The position numbers were made by a program, and so were the translations under genes. Shown in pieces: positions 8,543 through 16,506 of a stretch of 64,000 nt of DNA. Numbering within the stretch: position 1 is the first letter of the stretch; the number at the start of each line of letters is the position of its first letter. The notes below the pieces were generated by a model. It was given only the letters and a program-made list of their open reading frames with translations, was not told where the DNA came from and searched no databases. The DNA lies in contig NZ_SUKA01000007.1 in NCBI RefSeq assembly GCF_005049105.1, positions 1-64,000 on the forward strand, written 5' to 3'. Source of the stretch: Sphingobacterium alkalisoli (lineage in GTDB: Bacteria; Bacteroidota; Bacteroidia; Sphingobacteriales; Sphingobacteriaceae).

Positions 8543-8581
8543 AAATGTGTTGAGTTGTACTCAACACATTTCGTACCTTTG
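8543..8581 (+). promoter_or_regulatory. Promoter with overlapping 13-bp palindromic operator
   Basis: AATGTGTTGAGT and ACTCAACACATT (8544-8555 and 8559-8570, extendable by one more pair) form a perfect palindrome around TGT. It is followed at 8574-8581 by TACCTTTG, a classical Bacteroidota -7 box. The palindrome covers the expected -33 region, so a dimeric repressor bound there would block RNA polymerase. It lies 28 bases upstream of the start chosen for the AAA+ gene. Confidence 0.7.
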
Positions 8582-8609
8582 CAGTCGCGAATTTATAGCA
8601 AAAGATAAA

Positions 8610-9635
8610 ATGGGACAACAAGATTACATAAAAGACATTGCACGCTTCGGGTTGGAAAACGACCAGGAGAAGCTATTGTCTACGTTGACCGAATTTATCG
8701 AACACAACAAGAACAGCAAAAAGGTAAACTTTGCCCTGCAATTGCAATCGCTGCTCAAAGACAGCATACGCAAGCAGCAACATAGCCCCCTACAAAAGGT
8801 GGGCTCGCCATCGCACTATCAAAGTCTTCAAGACCGCGAAACAGACGAGCTAATCTTAGAGAAGCTCACCTCTGACTATAGCTTGGACAACCTGGTATGC
8901 ACGGCATCTGCTAAAGATAAACTGGTCAACTTCTTGGAGGAACACCGCCATAGCGATCTGCTATCTAAGTACCAACTACCGATATCCAACAAGCTACTTC
9001 TTTACGGCCCATCGGGATGTGGTAAGACATTGGCATCTTACGTAATCGCAGGTGAACTGCAAAAGATGATGATCGTGGTCAATCTGGGTGCTATTGTTTC
9101 CTCTAAGTTGGGTGAAACCAGTAAAAACTTGGCCAAAATATTCCGCAAGGCAGCGCTGGAAGACTGTATCATCTTTATAGATGAGTTTGACTCGCTGGGT
9201 AAGGTGCGTGACTATAGCCAGGATCACGGAGAGATGAAGCGTGTGGTGAATACCATCTTGCAGCTCTTTGATTACCTACCACAGAGTAGTATGGTAATCT
9301 GTGCCACCAACCAAAAGGATATGCTCGACGAAGCACTGCTACGTCGGTTTGATCTGGCAATCTCGTTGGAACTACCGGATCAACAGCAGATACAGGAATT
9401 GATTCAATTGGTCTTAAAAGAGGGACAATTTGCCTTTGACCGGAAGGTATCTATGAAACAGCTCGTCGAAGGTGCTCAGGGTCTCTCCTACTACAGCATA
9501 CAGAAAACATTGATCAATTCGATCAAGCGTAGCCTTTTTGCACAAAAAAATACACGGGCTCTAAAGCCCATGATTAATACACAGATCTGGAAGGATCTAC
9601 TTACACAAGAAAAGGAAGCCTTGGCAATACAATAA
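8610..9635 (+). CDS. ietA: AAA+ ATPase, IetA-like, partner of the S8 protease
   Basis: This is a classic-type AAA+ ATPase of 341 residues when started at 8610. Visible motifs are Walker A GPSGCGKT, Walker B IIFIDEFDSLGK, a sensor-1 ATNQ segment and an arginine-rich ALLRRFD box. The N-terminal 100 residues are helical and probably recruit substrate. An open frame extends upstream to 8547, but that region contains the promoter and operator, so I prefer the ATG at 8610. An AAA+ ATPase next to a large subtilisin-like protease matches the experimentally defined antiphage pair IetAS. Here the two genes are convergent, 13 bases apart. A degraded duplicate of its 3' end lies at 55054-55261. Confidence 0.8.
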   Translation: MGQQDYIKDIARFGLENDQEKLLSTLTEFIEHNKNSKKVNFALQLQSLLKDSIRKQQHSPLQKVGSPSHYQSLQDRETDELILEKLTSDYSLDNLVCTASAKDKLVNFLEEHRHSDLLSKYQLPISNKLLLYGPSGCGKTLASYVIAGELQKMMIVVNLGAIVSSKLGETSKNLAKIFRKAALEDCIIFIDEFDSLGKVRDYSQDHGEMKRVVNTILQLFDYLPQSSMVICATNQKDMLDEALLRRFDLAISLELPDQQQIQELIQLVLKEGQFAFDRKVSMKQLVEGAQGLSYYSIQKTLINSIKRSLFAQKNTRALKPMINTQIWKDLLTQEKEALAIQ

Positions 9636-9650
9636 AGCCAAGGATTTTTT
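9617..9650 (+). terminator. Intrinsic terminator overlapping two gene ends
   Basis: CCTTGGC at 9619-9625 pairs with GCCAAGG at 9637-9643, followed by ATTTTTT. The left arm lies in the last codons of the AAA+ gene, and the T-run reaches the stop codon of the convergent protease gene at 9649. The hairpin is preserved with small changes in the duplicate at 55204-55233. Confidence 0.65.
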
Positions 9651-12093
9651 ATGCTTCGGCTTCGAGGTCTTGGTCGCCTAATAGTATATTTTGCACTTCG
9701 TTAATAGCTAACATTTCGTCATATAATCTTCCTGTCATTTTTTTCTCCGTCAAAGTTTCTTCAATCGATATGGCGATAGAAAACATATTGTCTTTTTGAT
9801 AAAACACATCCTCTCCGGGTCTCAGTTGCGGATGGGTAAGACAGTGGACACCTATTTTGAAGACGTTGTTTTCATCGATCAGTTCGTTGACGTTTACTAC
9901 AAAACTTAATTTTTGCGTATTCGAAAAAGGATTGGGTTTTTGTTTGAATCGACAGTTTTGGCTCCAAAGCTTCAGACCACTCTTTAACCTAGAATTTACC
10001 TTTTCTTCTTTCTTCAGTATATCTGCTCCTTCATGATTTCTGAAAAAGCCGAACGCGACCAATACCGGACAATATCCCAATTGACTGTCCTTTATGGGAA
10101 GAAATTGATAACAGATAGTCGCTGTTACCCGTAATACTCCGTTCTTCTTCCCTAAATCATCTGTTGTCAGATAGCTAGGAAATTTTAATGGAAAGATTTT
10201 GAGCTCACCATTATTAATTGTATCCTCGACGATAAAATTGATTGTATTGCTATCGGAATAAATGGCTCGGCTGCTATCCACACATCCATGCCCTACCAAC
10301 ATGCTTTTATTTGCAGTCAAATCTTCGACTAATTTATCCGAACAATTATTTAGCATCAATGCTTTGATAGAGGTGGAACGGAGACTTGGATAGTGCTTTT
10401 GAATCTGCACAGCAACATTGGCCGCCAAAGGTGTGGCAAAGCTAGTCCCGACCAATCTATAGAAGCTTTCAGTATGATCTGCGGATAGTAAGAGCATACT
10501 CCCCTCGCCTATATCGGTAAGCCCTCTATTGCCATAGCAATAATCACCCCCCGCCATAATTAGATCTGGCTTAAACAACGTTTTATTGGACTTGGCCTTA
10601 CCTTTGAGCAGTTCATACTGATAATGTCCTTTTCGACTATACATGGTTGGATACTCTGGACCATTGGAAATCCCTATGTACCCCTCTTGTCTTAGCGAAT
10701 CGGCACATGCTCCTACAGTTACATTATTTAGCGAATCTGCCGGACTACAAAGATTGGCTTCTTCATTTCCGAAGTAAGCCAAATCATAGCCATTGGTTTG
10801 GAGAACAGCATCCGAATTATTCCCGGTGGATATAAAAATCAAACAATCGTGTTCAAAAGCAAATTTGTCCAATGCATAAGCATAGCTAGAATAATGCTCA
10901 TTGTACTTTTTACTTTGGCAAAAATTAATAGTCAAGGTAAATATCTTAATCTGAGGATGGTTGTCTTTTGCTCTTATGAGCAAATCCAAAACACGACTAA
11001 TCGATATGGCAGAACTATCGGAGTCTATAATTTTGATCGGTAATAACCTACAATGAGGAGTAAAACGTCCTCTATACTCTCGCCATACCGCCTCTGCACC
11101 TAAAGCTACTAGAGCCGACACCGCTGTGCCATGCCCTCTGCCGCCATCTACGTTATCTTCCAGAACGGATGTACTCGTTAAGTTCAATTCCTCGTCCTGA
11201 ACAATTAATGGAGCCAAAGGTGTATCAGAATCAATACCCGAGTCTATAACTCCGACTAATGGAAGATTTTCTGCATCGGCAACTTCGAACCCATAGGTAC
11301 GATTGGGGACGTTAAAGATATCTGGTCTGATTATCGTAGATCGACCCGATGTAACCTGCAGTACGACATCAAAGTTATTGATGATCTCCTCTAGATCTAG
11401 CCCGGCTCTATTGTATATCTCTACAATACCGACATCGAAGTTTATTATATACTCTATTTGTTGATTCTGGAGATAGTTCACCAGACTCGCCTTCAAATCA
11501 TCAAAAACTTGATTTTGAACCTTAAGGTCGGCTATCTTTAAAATAAACACGTCATCTGTATTGCCTGCCTTTATGATATCCCTTGTGGTTAGGAGTTCAA
11601 AATCTTGGATGTAATGTATCAGTTTAGGGTATTTGCGATCCTGATGATCCTGGGCATTACGGATGGCTGACTCCACAGCTGATAAGAATGTATCAAAGCG
11701 GCAAAAATCATGCTCAGTGACAGCAAAGAGTACAGAAGCGCCGAAATTGGTAACTTCGATAATCTCTAGTCCAAACTGTTCATACCACTTGCCAAAATAA
11801 TCATTTACTGCAAACTGTCCCCAAAAGTTGATACGGACAAAGTCGACATGTAATGGTACCGCTAACTCTTGGTTTCGTTGTATTATGCGTTGACGTCTAT
11901 CTATATTAAAATCTCTGTAAGATCTTTGTAGATTTTGACCGATACTGATGTAATTTCTCTCAATGTCTTTTTTGGCTTCGTCGGAATTTTTATCATCTCC
12001 AAAGCCATAATTATATTTCATGGTGACGGATTCATTCTTCTGAACTTGGGTATTGAGCAGAACATGTGGCTTTTTCATATTAATAGTAAACAT
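9649..12093 (-). CDS. ietS: S8 (subtilisin-like) serine protease, IetS-like
   Basis: This 814-residue protease has a complete catalytic set: D284 in VGVIDSGID, H321 in GRGHGTAVSA, oxyanion N425 in ISTGNNSD, and S551 in LVGTSFATPLAA. No signal peptide is visible, so it probably acts in the cytoplasm. The first 270 residues are a family-specific N-terminal region, and 570-814 form a beta-rich C-terminal region. The size and partner (an adjacent AAA+ ATPase of about 340 residues) fit IetS of the IetAS antiphage system. A working model, by analogy, is ATPase-gated proteolysis. Its last eight codons are duplicated at 55237-55261. Confidence 0.8.
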   Translation of the reverse strand: MFTINMKKPHVLLNTQVQKNESVTMKYNYGFGDDKNSDEAKKDIERNYISIGQNLQRSYRDFNIDRRQRIIQRNQELAVPLHVDFVRINFWGQFAVNDYFGKWYEQFGLEIIEVTNFGASVLFAVTEHDFCRFDTFLSAVESAIRNAQDHQDRKYPKLIHYIQDFELLTTRDIIKAGNTDDVFILKIADLKVQNQVFDDLKASLVNYLQNQQIEYIINFDVGIVEIYNRAGLDLEEIINNFDVVLQVTSGRSTIIRPDIFNVPNRTYGFEVADAENLPLVGVIDSGIDSDTPLAPLIVQDEELNLTSTSVLEDNVDGGRGHGTAVSALVALGAEAVWREYRGRFTPHCRLLPIKIIDSDSSAISISRVLDLLIRAKDNHPQIKIFTLTINFCQSKKYNEHYSSYAYALDKFAFEHDCLIFISTGNNSDAVLQTNGYDLAYFGNEEANLCSPADSLNNVTVGACADSLRQEGYIGISNGPEYPTMYSRKGHYQYELLKGKAKSNKTLFKPDLIMAGGDYCYGNRGLTDIGEGSMLLLSADHTESFYRLVGTSFATPLAANVAVQIQKHYPSLRSTSIKALMLNNCSDKLVEDLTANKSMLVGHGCVDSSRAIYSDSNTINFIVEDTINNGELKIFPLKFPSYLTTDDLGKKNGVLRVTATICYQFLPIKDSQLGYCPVLVAFGFFRNHEGADILKKEEKVNSRLKSGLKLWSQNCRFKQKPNPFSNTQKLSFVVNVNELIDENNVFKIGVHCLTHPQLRPGEDVFYQKDNMFSIAISIEETLTEKKMTGRLYDEMLAINEVQNILLGDQDLEAEA

Positions 12094-12292
12094 TTTTTAA
12101 TTGGTTAAACACAATATAACTGAATTTTAACAACTTAACAAGATATAATGCGTTAAAAAATCAGATATATTATTTTGAATCTCCGAATTGCTATTCGTCT
12201 AACACGTAAATGAAAAGACATTAACTAGATAAAACAATACGCAAGCATCAAAAACGAGCGTACCGTTCTATGCAGACGAACAGGAATATTAG

Positions 12293-13078
12293 TTATTTAT
12301 TAAGATTCTTTACTAGTTCGTCAGCTTTGACCGCAAGTCCAATAACATGATGAACTAAGAAGGCCTCAATCAAAGAAAGTGCATAGTCCCTATCGATGGG
12401 CAACATATCTGGCCTTAATAATTCTTCATCGATATAACGTTCCGCATCCCACAACGAACGAGTTAGCTCAGGATTGTCTGGTTCGATTCTTTTCATGATG
12501 CGATCGAATGAGCGATTTGCTGCCTCGATAAATTCCTGACGATCTTCCTCAGTTAAAGGTAGTGAGGAAATTTTTGCAGTAGGAATGTTTGAAACAGAAT
12601 CATATTGTTCCGATTTGATTTCTATTTCTTCATCATTTAACAGTCGATAACTTTCGTAATAAACGTCCTGCTCTCTTTCCAAGAAAAAATCTTTAAAGAT
12701 TTGCAACTTGAATTCATCATCTAGCTTTACTTTATTTTCGGTTTCTATATGCGAGACATATTCATCCCAATCTCGCACTTCAACCCTATCCATGTTAGTA
12801 TACAATAGAATTGATAACTCAATTTTGGCCGATGATGCTTTTGATAGGTCGCTCCATTTTTCCAGTCCGCATAACTTAGCAATTACATGCTGGGCATTTC
12901 CTAACTTGAAGTTTTCTTCGTTAATATTGAAGTCGTCTATAAGCAGGTCGATCTTGAAAAATTTTGGATCGTACTCGTAAACGTTACGCCGTAGTTTGGG
13001 ATCGAACGAAGAGAATTGGGTTTTGAAATCTTTGTGAAGATTTTTTGCTTGAAGTTTTAGATACTCAATAGATGTCAT
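12293..13078 (-). CDS. Hypothetical protein with LKLQAK...GLEKWSDL motif
   Basis: This acidic, helical protein of 261 residues lies upstream of the S8 protease on the same strand, separated by 199 bases. The N-terminus (YLKLQAKNLHKDFKT near 5-19, then NAQHVIAKLCGLEKWSDLSKAS near 61-82) repeats the layout seen in the protein at 7210-8382: a short basic helix followed by an A...IA...G..KW helix pair. The rest (SYRLLND, SLPLTEEDRQEFIEAANRSF) is probably all-helical. Family unknown. Its position makes it a possible regulator or accessory of the ATPase/protease pair, which is inference only. Confidence 0.7.
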   Translation of the reverse strand: MTSIEYLKLQAKNLHKDFKTQFSSFDPKLRRNVYEYDPKFFKIDLLIDDFNINEENFKLGNAQHVIAKLCGLEKWSDLSKASSAKIELSILLYTNMDRVEVRDWDEYVSHIETENKVKLDDEFKLQIFKDFFLEREQDVYYESYRLLNDEEIEIKSEQYDSVSNIPTAKISSLPLTEEDRQEFIEAANRSFDRIMKRIEPDNPELTRSLWDAERYIDEELLRPDMLPIDRDYALSLIEAFLVHHVIGLAVKADELVKNLNK

Positions 13079-13533
13079 AATACATGCCTGTTTAGACCTA
13101 CTTCATTATCCTGGGTATTTGCGTTCGTAATCTTGTTTGGATAATAAGCAGGCAGGTTTGCATTATTAAACAATTAATTGGCTGAATAGATCTTTGCACG
13201 AACGAGCCAGCTCACCAACAAGCATAGACAATTATAGGAATTACTTTCATTACAACAAAATATATTATAATAAATATTCTGACGGCATTGTCCACTATGC
13301 GTAGCGAATGTTCGACTTGGATATGCAGAAGCCGCATCGTTTTATTACATTTACTGGTACTTTTTACGCAATGCCGATATAGAGAGTATTTGGCGAACCG
13401 AAGTCTGAAAGCTGAGATCTACGAGTTAAAATGAGTAGCGTTAGAAAAGTAGTTGATCAGCAATCCGCTTCGTTACGAGCTGCGCTACTTCGCAAAGCCG
13501 CCGGGACTTTATATGCAACCTTAGAGAGGGACA
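13079..13533. other. Repeat-bearing non-coding gap; leader repeat copy 2 at 13366-13385
   Basis: No gene is seen. The second leader repeat has the core ACGCAATGCCGATATAGAGA at 13366-13385, continues GTATTTGGCGAACCGAAG, and precedes the small gene at 13534. AAAAGTAGTTGATC at about 13447-13460 recalls the AAAAGTAGTTAG ends of the copies at 2481 and 26667, but no complementary border follows the gene at 13534. Confidence 0.5.
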
Positions 13534-13845
13534 ATGAACTTAAAAACAATTATTTTAGACTGTAATCTATATGAAGACTCTGATGAGTTTATGCATATGG
13601 TTTTTGCGAAAAAACAAAACGATAAATTTGAATTATATTCGGAAGCAACGGTTCTACGATTGACATTAGACGAAATGGAAATGAACCTGATAGACATTCG
13701 GAATTCCAAATGCCTTGGATTTGATTATTTTTTAGAAATGAATATTATTCAGGATTTTTATGCGGACATACGAAACTCGGAAGAATATAAAACGGACGAC
13801 GAGAAAGTGACAAGAATAATTTACTATGCTGAATTTGACGCATAA
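13534..13845 (+). CDS. Small orphan protein, immunity-like, 103 aa
   Basis: This is an acidic, soluble protein of 103 residues with alternating strands and helices (KTIILDC, FELYSEATVLRLTLDEMEMNL, VTRIIYYAEF). Size, charge and context (a lone gene behind a leader repeat, no partner) are typical of toxin-immunity proteins in Bacteroidota, but I cannot assign a family. The start ATG at 13534 gives the full open frame. A large REP-like block follows about 90 bases after the stop. Confidence 0.6.
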   Translation: MNLKTIILDCNLYEDSDEFMHMVFAKKQNDKFELYSEATVLRLTLDEMEMNLIDIRNSKCLGFDYFLEMNIIQDFYADIRNSEEYKTDDEKVTRIIYYAEFDA

Positions 13846-13935
13846 TTTGACGAAGCAGGAAGCACATAGCATCAGATCTGCAATTGACTTGTTTTGTGCT
13901 CCGCAAACAACTTAGTGGTGAAAATCTCACACCGT

Positions 13936-14071
13936 GTTGGTGCCGAAATGTTTCCGGTATCCCCTGCTCGAGCCGGTATATGCAAATCCCACGCTGGTGA
14001 CGGAATGTTTCCGGTACCTCCGCTAGCACCGATAGGTGCAAATCACTGGCGCGTGGACTTTGTCCCGTGCC
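13936..14071 (+). repeat. Duplicated about 55-bp unit plus REP-like hairpin
   Basis: Two diverged copies of one unit lie in tandem: TGGTGCCGAAATGTTTCCGG onward at 13937, and TGGTGACGGAATGTTTCCGG onward at about 13995. Each ends in TGCAAATC-type sequence. The second is followed at 14048-14071 by GGCGCGTGGACTTTGTCCCG plus TGCC, which can fold back on itself. Other copies of the hairpin are at 16072, 37671, 47258 and 56423. Confidence 0.6.
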
Positions 14072-14213
14072 TATTTAATATAGAATGTGTTGCGATTGAG
14101 CAATGGGATTAAACGAAAAAAGTTTCCCATAAAATACTGCTTAATTAATCGCTAGATTTGAATATGATTGTTGATATTCGGATCCAGCCGTCGACTTACT
14201 AAAACTTGACGAT

Positions 14214-14942
14214 ATGAAATATACTGCCAGACTAATCTACATGCTTATAGTAACTATAATTGCCACGTACATCCTACATGCATGTTCTCCGAAAAAAGAT
14301 TATTTACATTATGAGATCAAACAGGAAAACACTACACAATCTGGTTCAAAGACTTTCTATGATGCAAAAATCGTATTGGCATCAAACCTAAATCCGGGCA
14401 AATTAGAAATAGAGGGACTTTTGAAGCATATTTACGATTCAATAGCTAACAGATCCGTATATAGGCCAAACGCAGTAAACATCCTCTTATTCACTACAAC
14501 CGAGCACATGGAAAGTGGCATGGGGCAATGGATTGGACAGATCAGCAAAGCACGAAATGAAGACAACCCTACGTTTAAAACTCAATATTTCAATAGCGAT
14601 ATAGAGCAACAATCGAATATACCAATACAAGATAGCATACCAACCGAGGAGAGACAAAATATATGGAAAGCACTTATTCTTGCACAGGATAAGGCTCTTG
14701 ATTTGGCTGAAAAAAAATATCCGATAACGCTCAAAAACACCGAAAGCAAGACTCCTAGCGAAATTGATTTACTTAGAGAAAGGGCTAGAAATAATATGGA
14801 TTTAAATTACGAATACGAGCAGAAACTGAATGATAAGTACAAGCTAGAGATCCTACAAAAATTCCAGATAGATGAAAACACGTTAAAAGCGATCAGTAGC
14901 GAAGGCTCAGATAAGAATTGGCCATTTCCGAAGAAGGCTTAG
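14214..14942 (+). CDS. Predicted lipoprotein, 242 aa
   Basis: The N-terminus has a hydrophobic signal sequence (LIYMLIVTIIATYIL) ending in a lipobox LHAC with cysteine 24, so export and lipid anchoring are expected. The mature part is helical and charged, with a predicted long helix around residues 185-230 (EIDLLRERARNNMDLNYEYE). No known domain was recognised. The stop is 19 bases before the next gene on the same strand, so the two are probably co-transcribed. Function unknown. Confidence 0.7.
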   Translation: MKYTARLIYMLIVTIIATYILHACSPKKDYLHYEIKQENTTQSGSKTFYDAKIVLASNLNPGKLEIEGLLKHIYDSIANRSVYRPNAVNILLFTTTEHMESGMGQWIGQISKARNEDNPTFKTQYFNSDIEQQSNIPIQDSIPTEERQNIWKALILAQDKALDLAEKKYPITLKNTESKTPSEIDLLRERARNNMDLNYEYEQKLNDKYKLEILQKFQIDENTLKAISSEGSDKNWPFPKKA

Positions 14943-14961
14943 CAGATCAAAAACAAATTGT

Positions 14962-15678
14962 ATGAAAACATTTCAATTTTTTATCATCCTCTGCGGACTT
15001 AGTATGTGTGCTATGCAGAGTAATAACGACGGATTGCTATTGCAACGCCCCTATTCGTTCATTATCCTCGATGGCGAGATCAGCCGTTTGGAACTGCGGG
15101 GCGACACCCTATTGTACTTGCACGGACGCATTCATGATCAGCGTCAGGTGGGCCATCTGTCACAATTAACACGGGATTCTTCTAAAAGATCCCGAATACA
15201 CACCATACGTCGTGATAATGACGTCATCTATTTAGCGTTAGAACGTTTGGACAATATTCCTTTGTCCAACAGCCCTGTCCGGGAAAACCGCTACCATGTG
15301 CTGGCAATTAGGCAACCTACAGATCACACCATAGAGATGGTAGATTTGACGATGGGAATGACTAAAATTGAGCTGGACAGTCTTTGGGCTTTGGATCTCA
15401 GAGCAAAGGATCTGTTCTTCATCACGTACTTTAGCGATGATCATTGGAAGAATCTGTCCCTGCTAAAACCCATAGATACGGAAGAGGATGCACGTGAGAT
15501 CGTTGCCGAATTAAAAAGCGAAAAGGTAAAGGAGTGGGCTGATGCATATATGAGCAATCCTGTCAAGGACATGTATGGGACAGTATTTACTGCCGAAATT
15601 ATGAATAGGGTGTGCATATCCCTGGGGTATAATCCGATTGGTGCTTCGCGAGCGGTTCAGGAATTGACATCGCGATGA
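14962..15678 (+). CDS. Predicted secreted protein, 238 aa
   Basis: A short hydrophobic start (TFQFFIILCGLSMCAMQ) looks like a signal peptide; cysteines 11 and 16 make a lipoprotein signal conceivable, but the cleavage site is unclear. The mature protein has strands in its first half (SFIILDGEISRLELRGDTLLYLHGR) and helices in the second. No domain is recognised. It sits 19 bases behind a lipoprotein gene, so the two may form a small envelope operon. GC content is visibly higher than in the immunity-type genes of the window. Confidence 0.7.
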   Translation: MKTFQFFIILCGLSMCAMQSNNDGLLLQRPYSFIILDGEISRLELRGDTLLYLHGRIHDQRQVGHLSQLTRDSSKRSRIHTIRRDNDVIYLALERLDNIPLSNSPVRENRYHVLAIRQPTDHTIEMVDLTMGMTKIELDSLWALDLRAKDLFFITYFSDDHWKNLSLLKPIDTEEDAREIVAELKSEKVKEWADAYMSNPVKDMYGTVFTAEIMNRVCISLGYNPIGASRAVQELTSR

Positions 15679-16506
15679 ACTGTGTTTAAATCCAAATAAA
15701 ACTTAAAATTTGACCAAATAATATCTTTTTATTGCCCATCTCCATGTGGGCTACTTCTTCCTTCATGATCTCCGTTCCTGGTATGGTTCCCCTGATTTTG
15801 TAATGGCAAAGGACTGCTTGATAAGCTTTTAAGCAAAGCTGCTCAAAGTTTGTCTTTGACCTTACAAAGAGAGATGGTTTTATTGCAGGTATAAAAGCGT
15901 TGATGTTCCGTCTAAAAAGTTGTAACAATAAATTTGATATAATAACAGATTATAAAATTGGTAAAAAAAATTATACTTAAAAAATGGAGCAGTTTTGAAT
16001 GAATTAGAAATTGCTGATAGATTATTGTAAAATTTCGCATAATGTCGCGGATACATTCGAATTGAAAGGTTGGCGCGCGGGGCTTTGTCCCGTGCACATT
16101 CTTTAGCACTGAAAGCAGTTCCTATGAATACCAGATGATGGCCCAGCAGGTCAATACACAATCATATTCGTAAAATGAAACTAATTACCTGAGATGGATT
16201 ACTGGAATCAAGAATTGCTATGGAATCATCCATTTATAATCAACGCTGGTAGTTAGTTTTACCGGATGCAAATCTCCGGCTGTAAGGTTGCAATAAGATT
16301 TGTTGAAATGTTTGTTAATATTTATAAAATGTTTATTTTTAACGAAATACTTTCATTTATTACCCTACTATGGTTCCAACTACATTTATAAATAACACTG
16401 ACGACTTACTTGAAGCAACTTAACAAGGGGTTGAGAGTTGAGCTCATGAAATTTACCGCACAATCAAAGAGTACAATACGATCATGTTCCCATTATTAAG
16501 TTAATT
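15679..16506. other. 828-base gap with a REP-like element, no convincing gene
   Basis: Minus-strand open frames at 15686-15928 and 15880-16161 exist, but they lack a recognisable family and overlap each other. GGCGCGCGGGGCTTTGTCCC at 16072-16091 is a copy of the dispersed REP-like hairpin. TACCGGATGCAAATCTCCGG near 16260-16279 recalls the TGCAAATC part of the same family. The last 200 bases are AT-rich and should hold the promoter of the large helicase gene. Confidence 0.5.

Noticed and set aside
8547..8609. N-terminal extension of the AAA+ protein to the ATG at 8547
   Set aside because: The extension would translate the palindrome and the TACCTTTG promoter box; the start at 8610 fits the family better.
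9175..9360. Minus-strand open frame inside the AAA+ gene
   Set aside because: Arginine- and proline-rich shadow of a conserved coding region, without any own signal.
15686..16161. Two overlapping minus-strand open frames (80 and 93 codons)
   Set aside because: No family, mutual overlap, a REP-like element inside, and low-complexity phenylalanine- and tyrosine-rich segments. They may be a decayed gene but cannot be supported.
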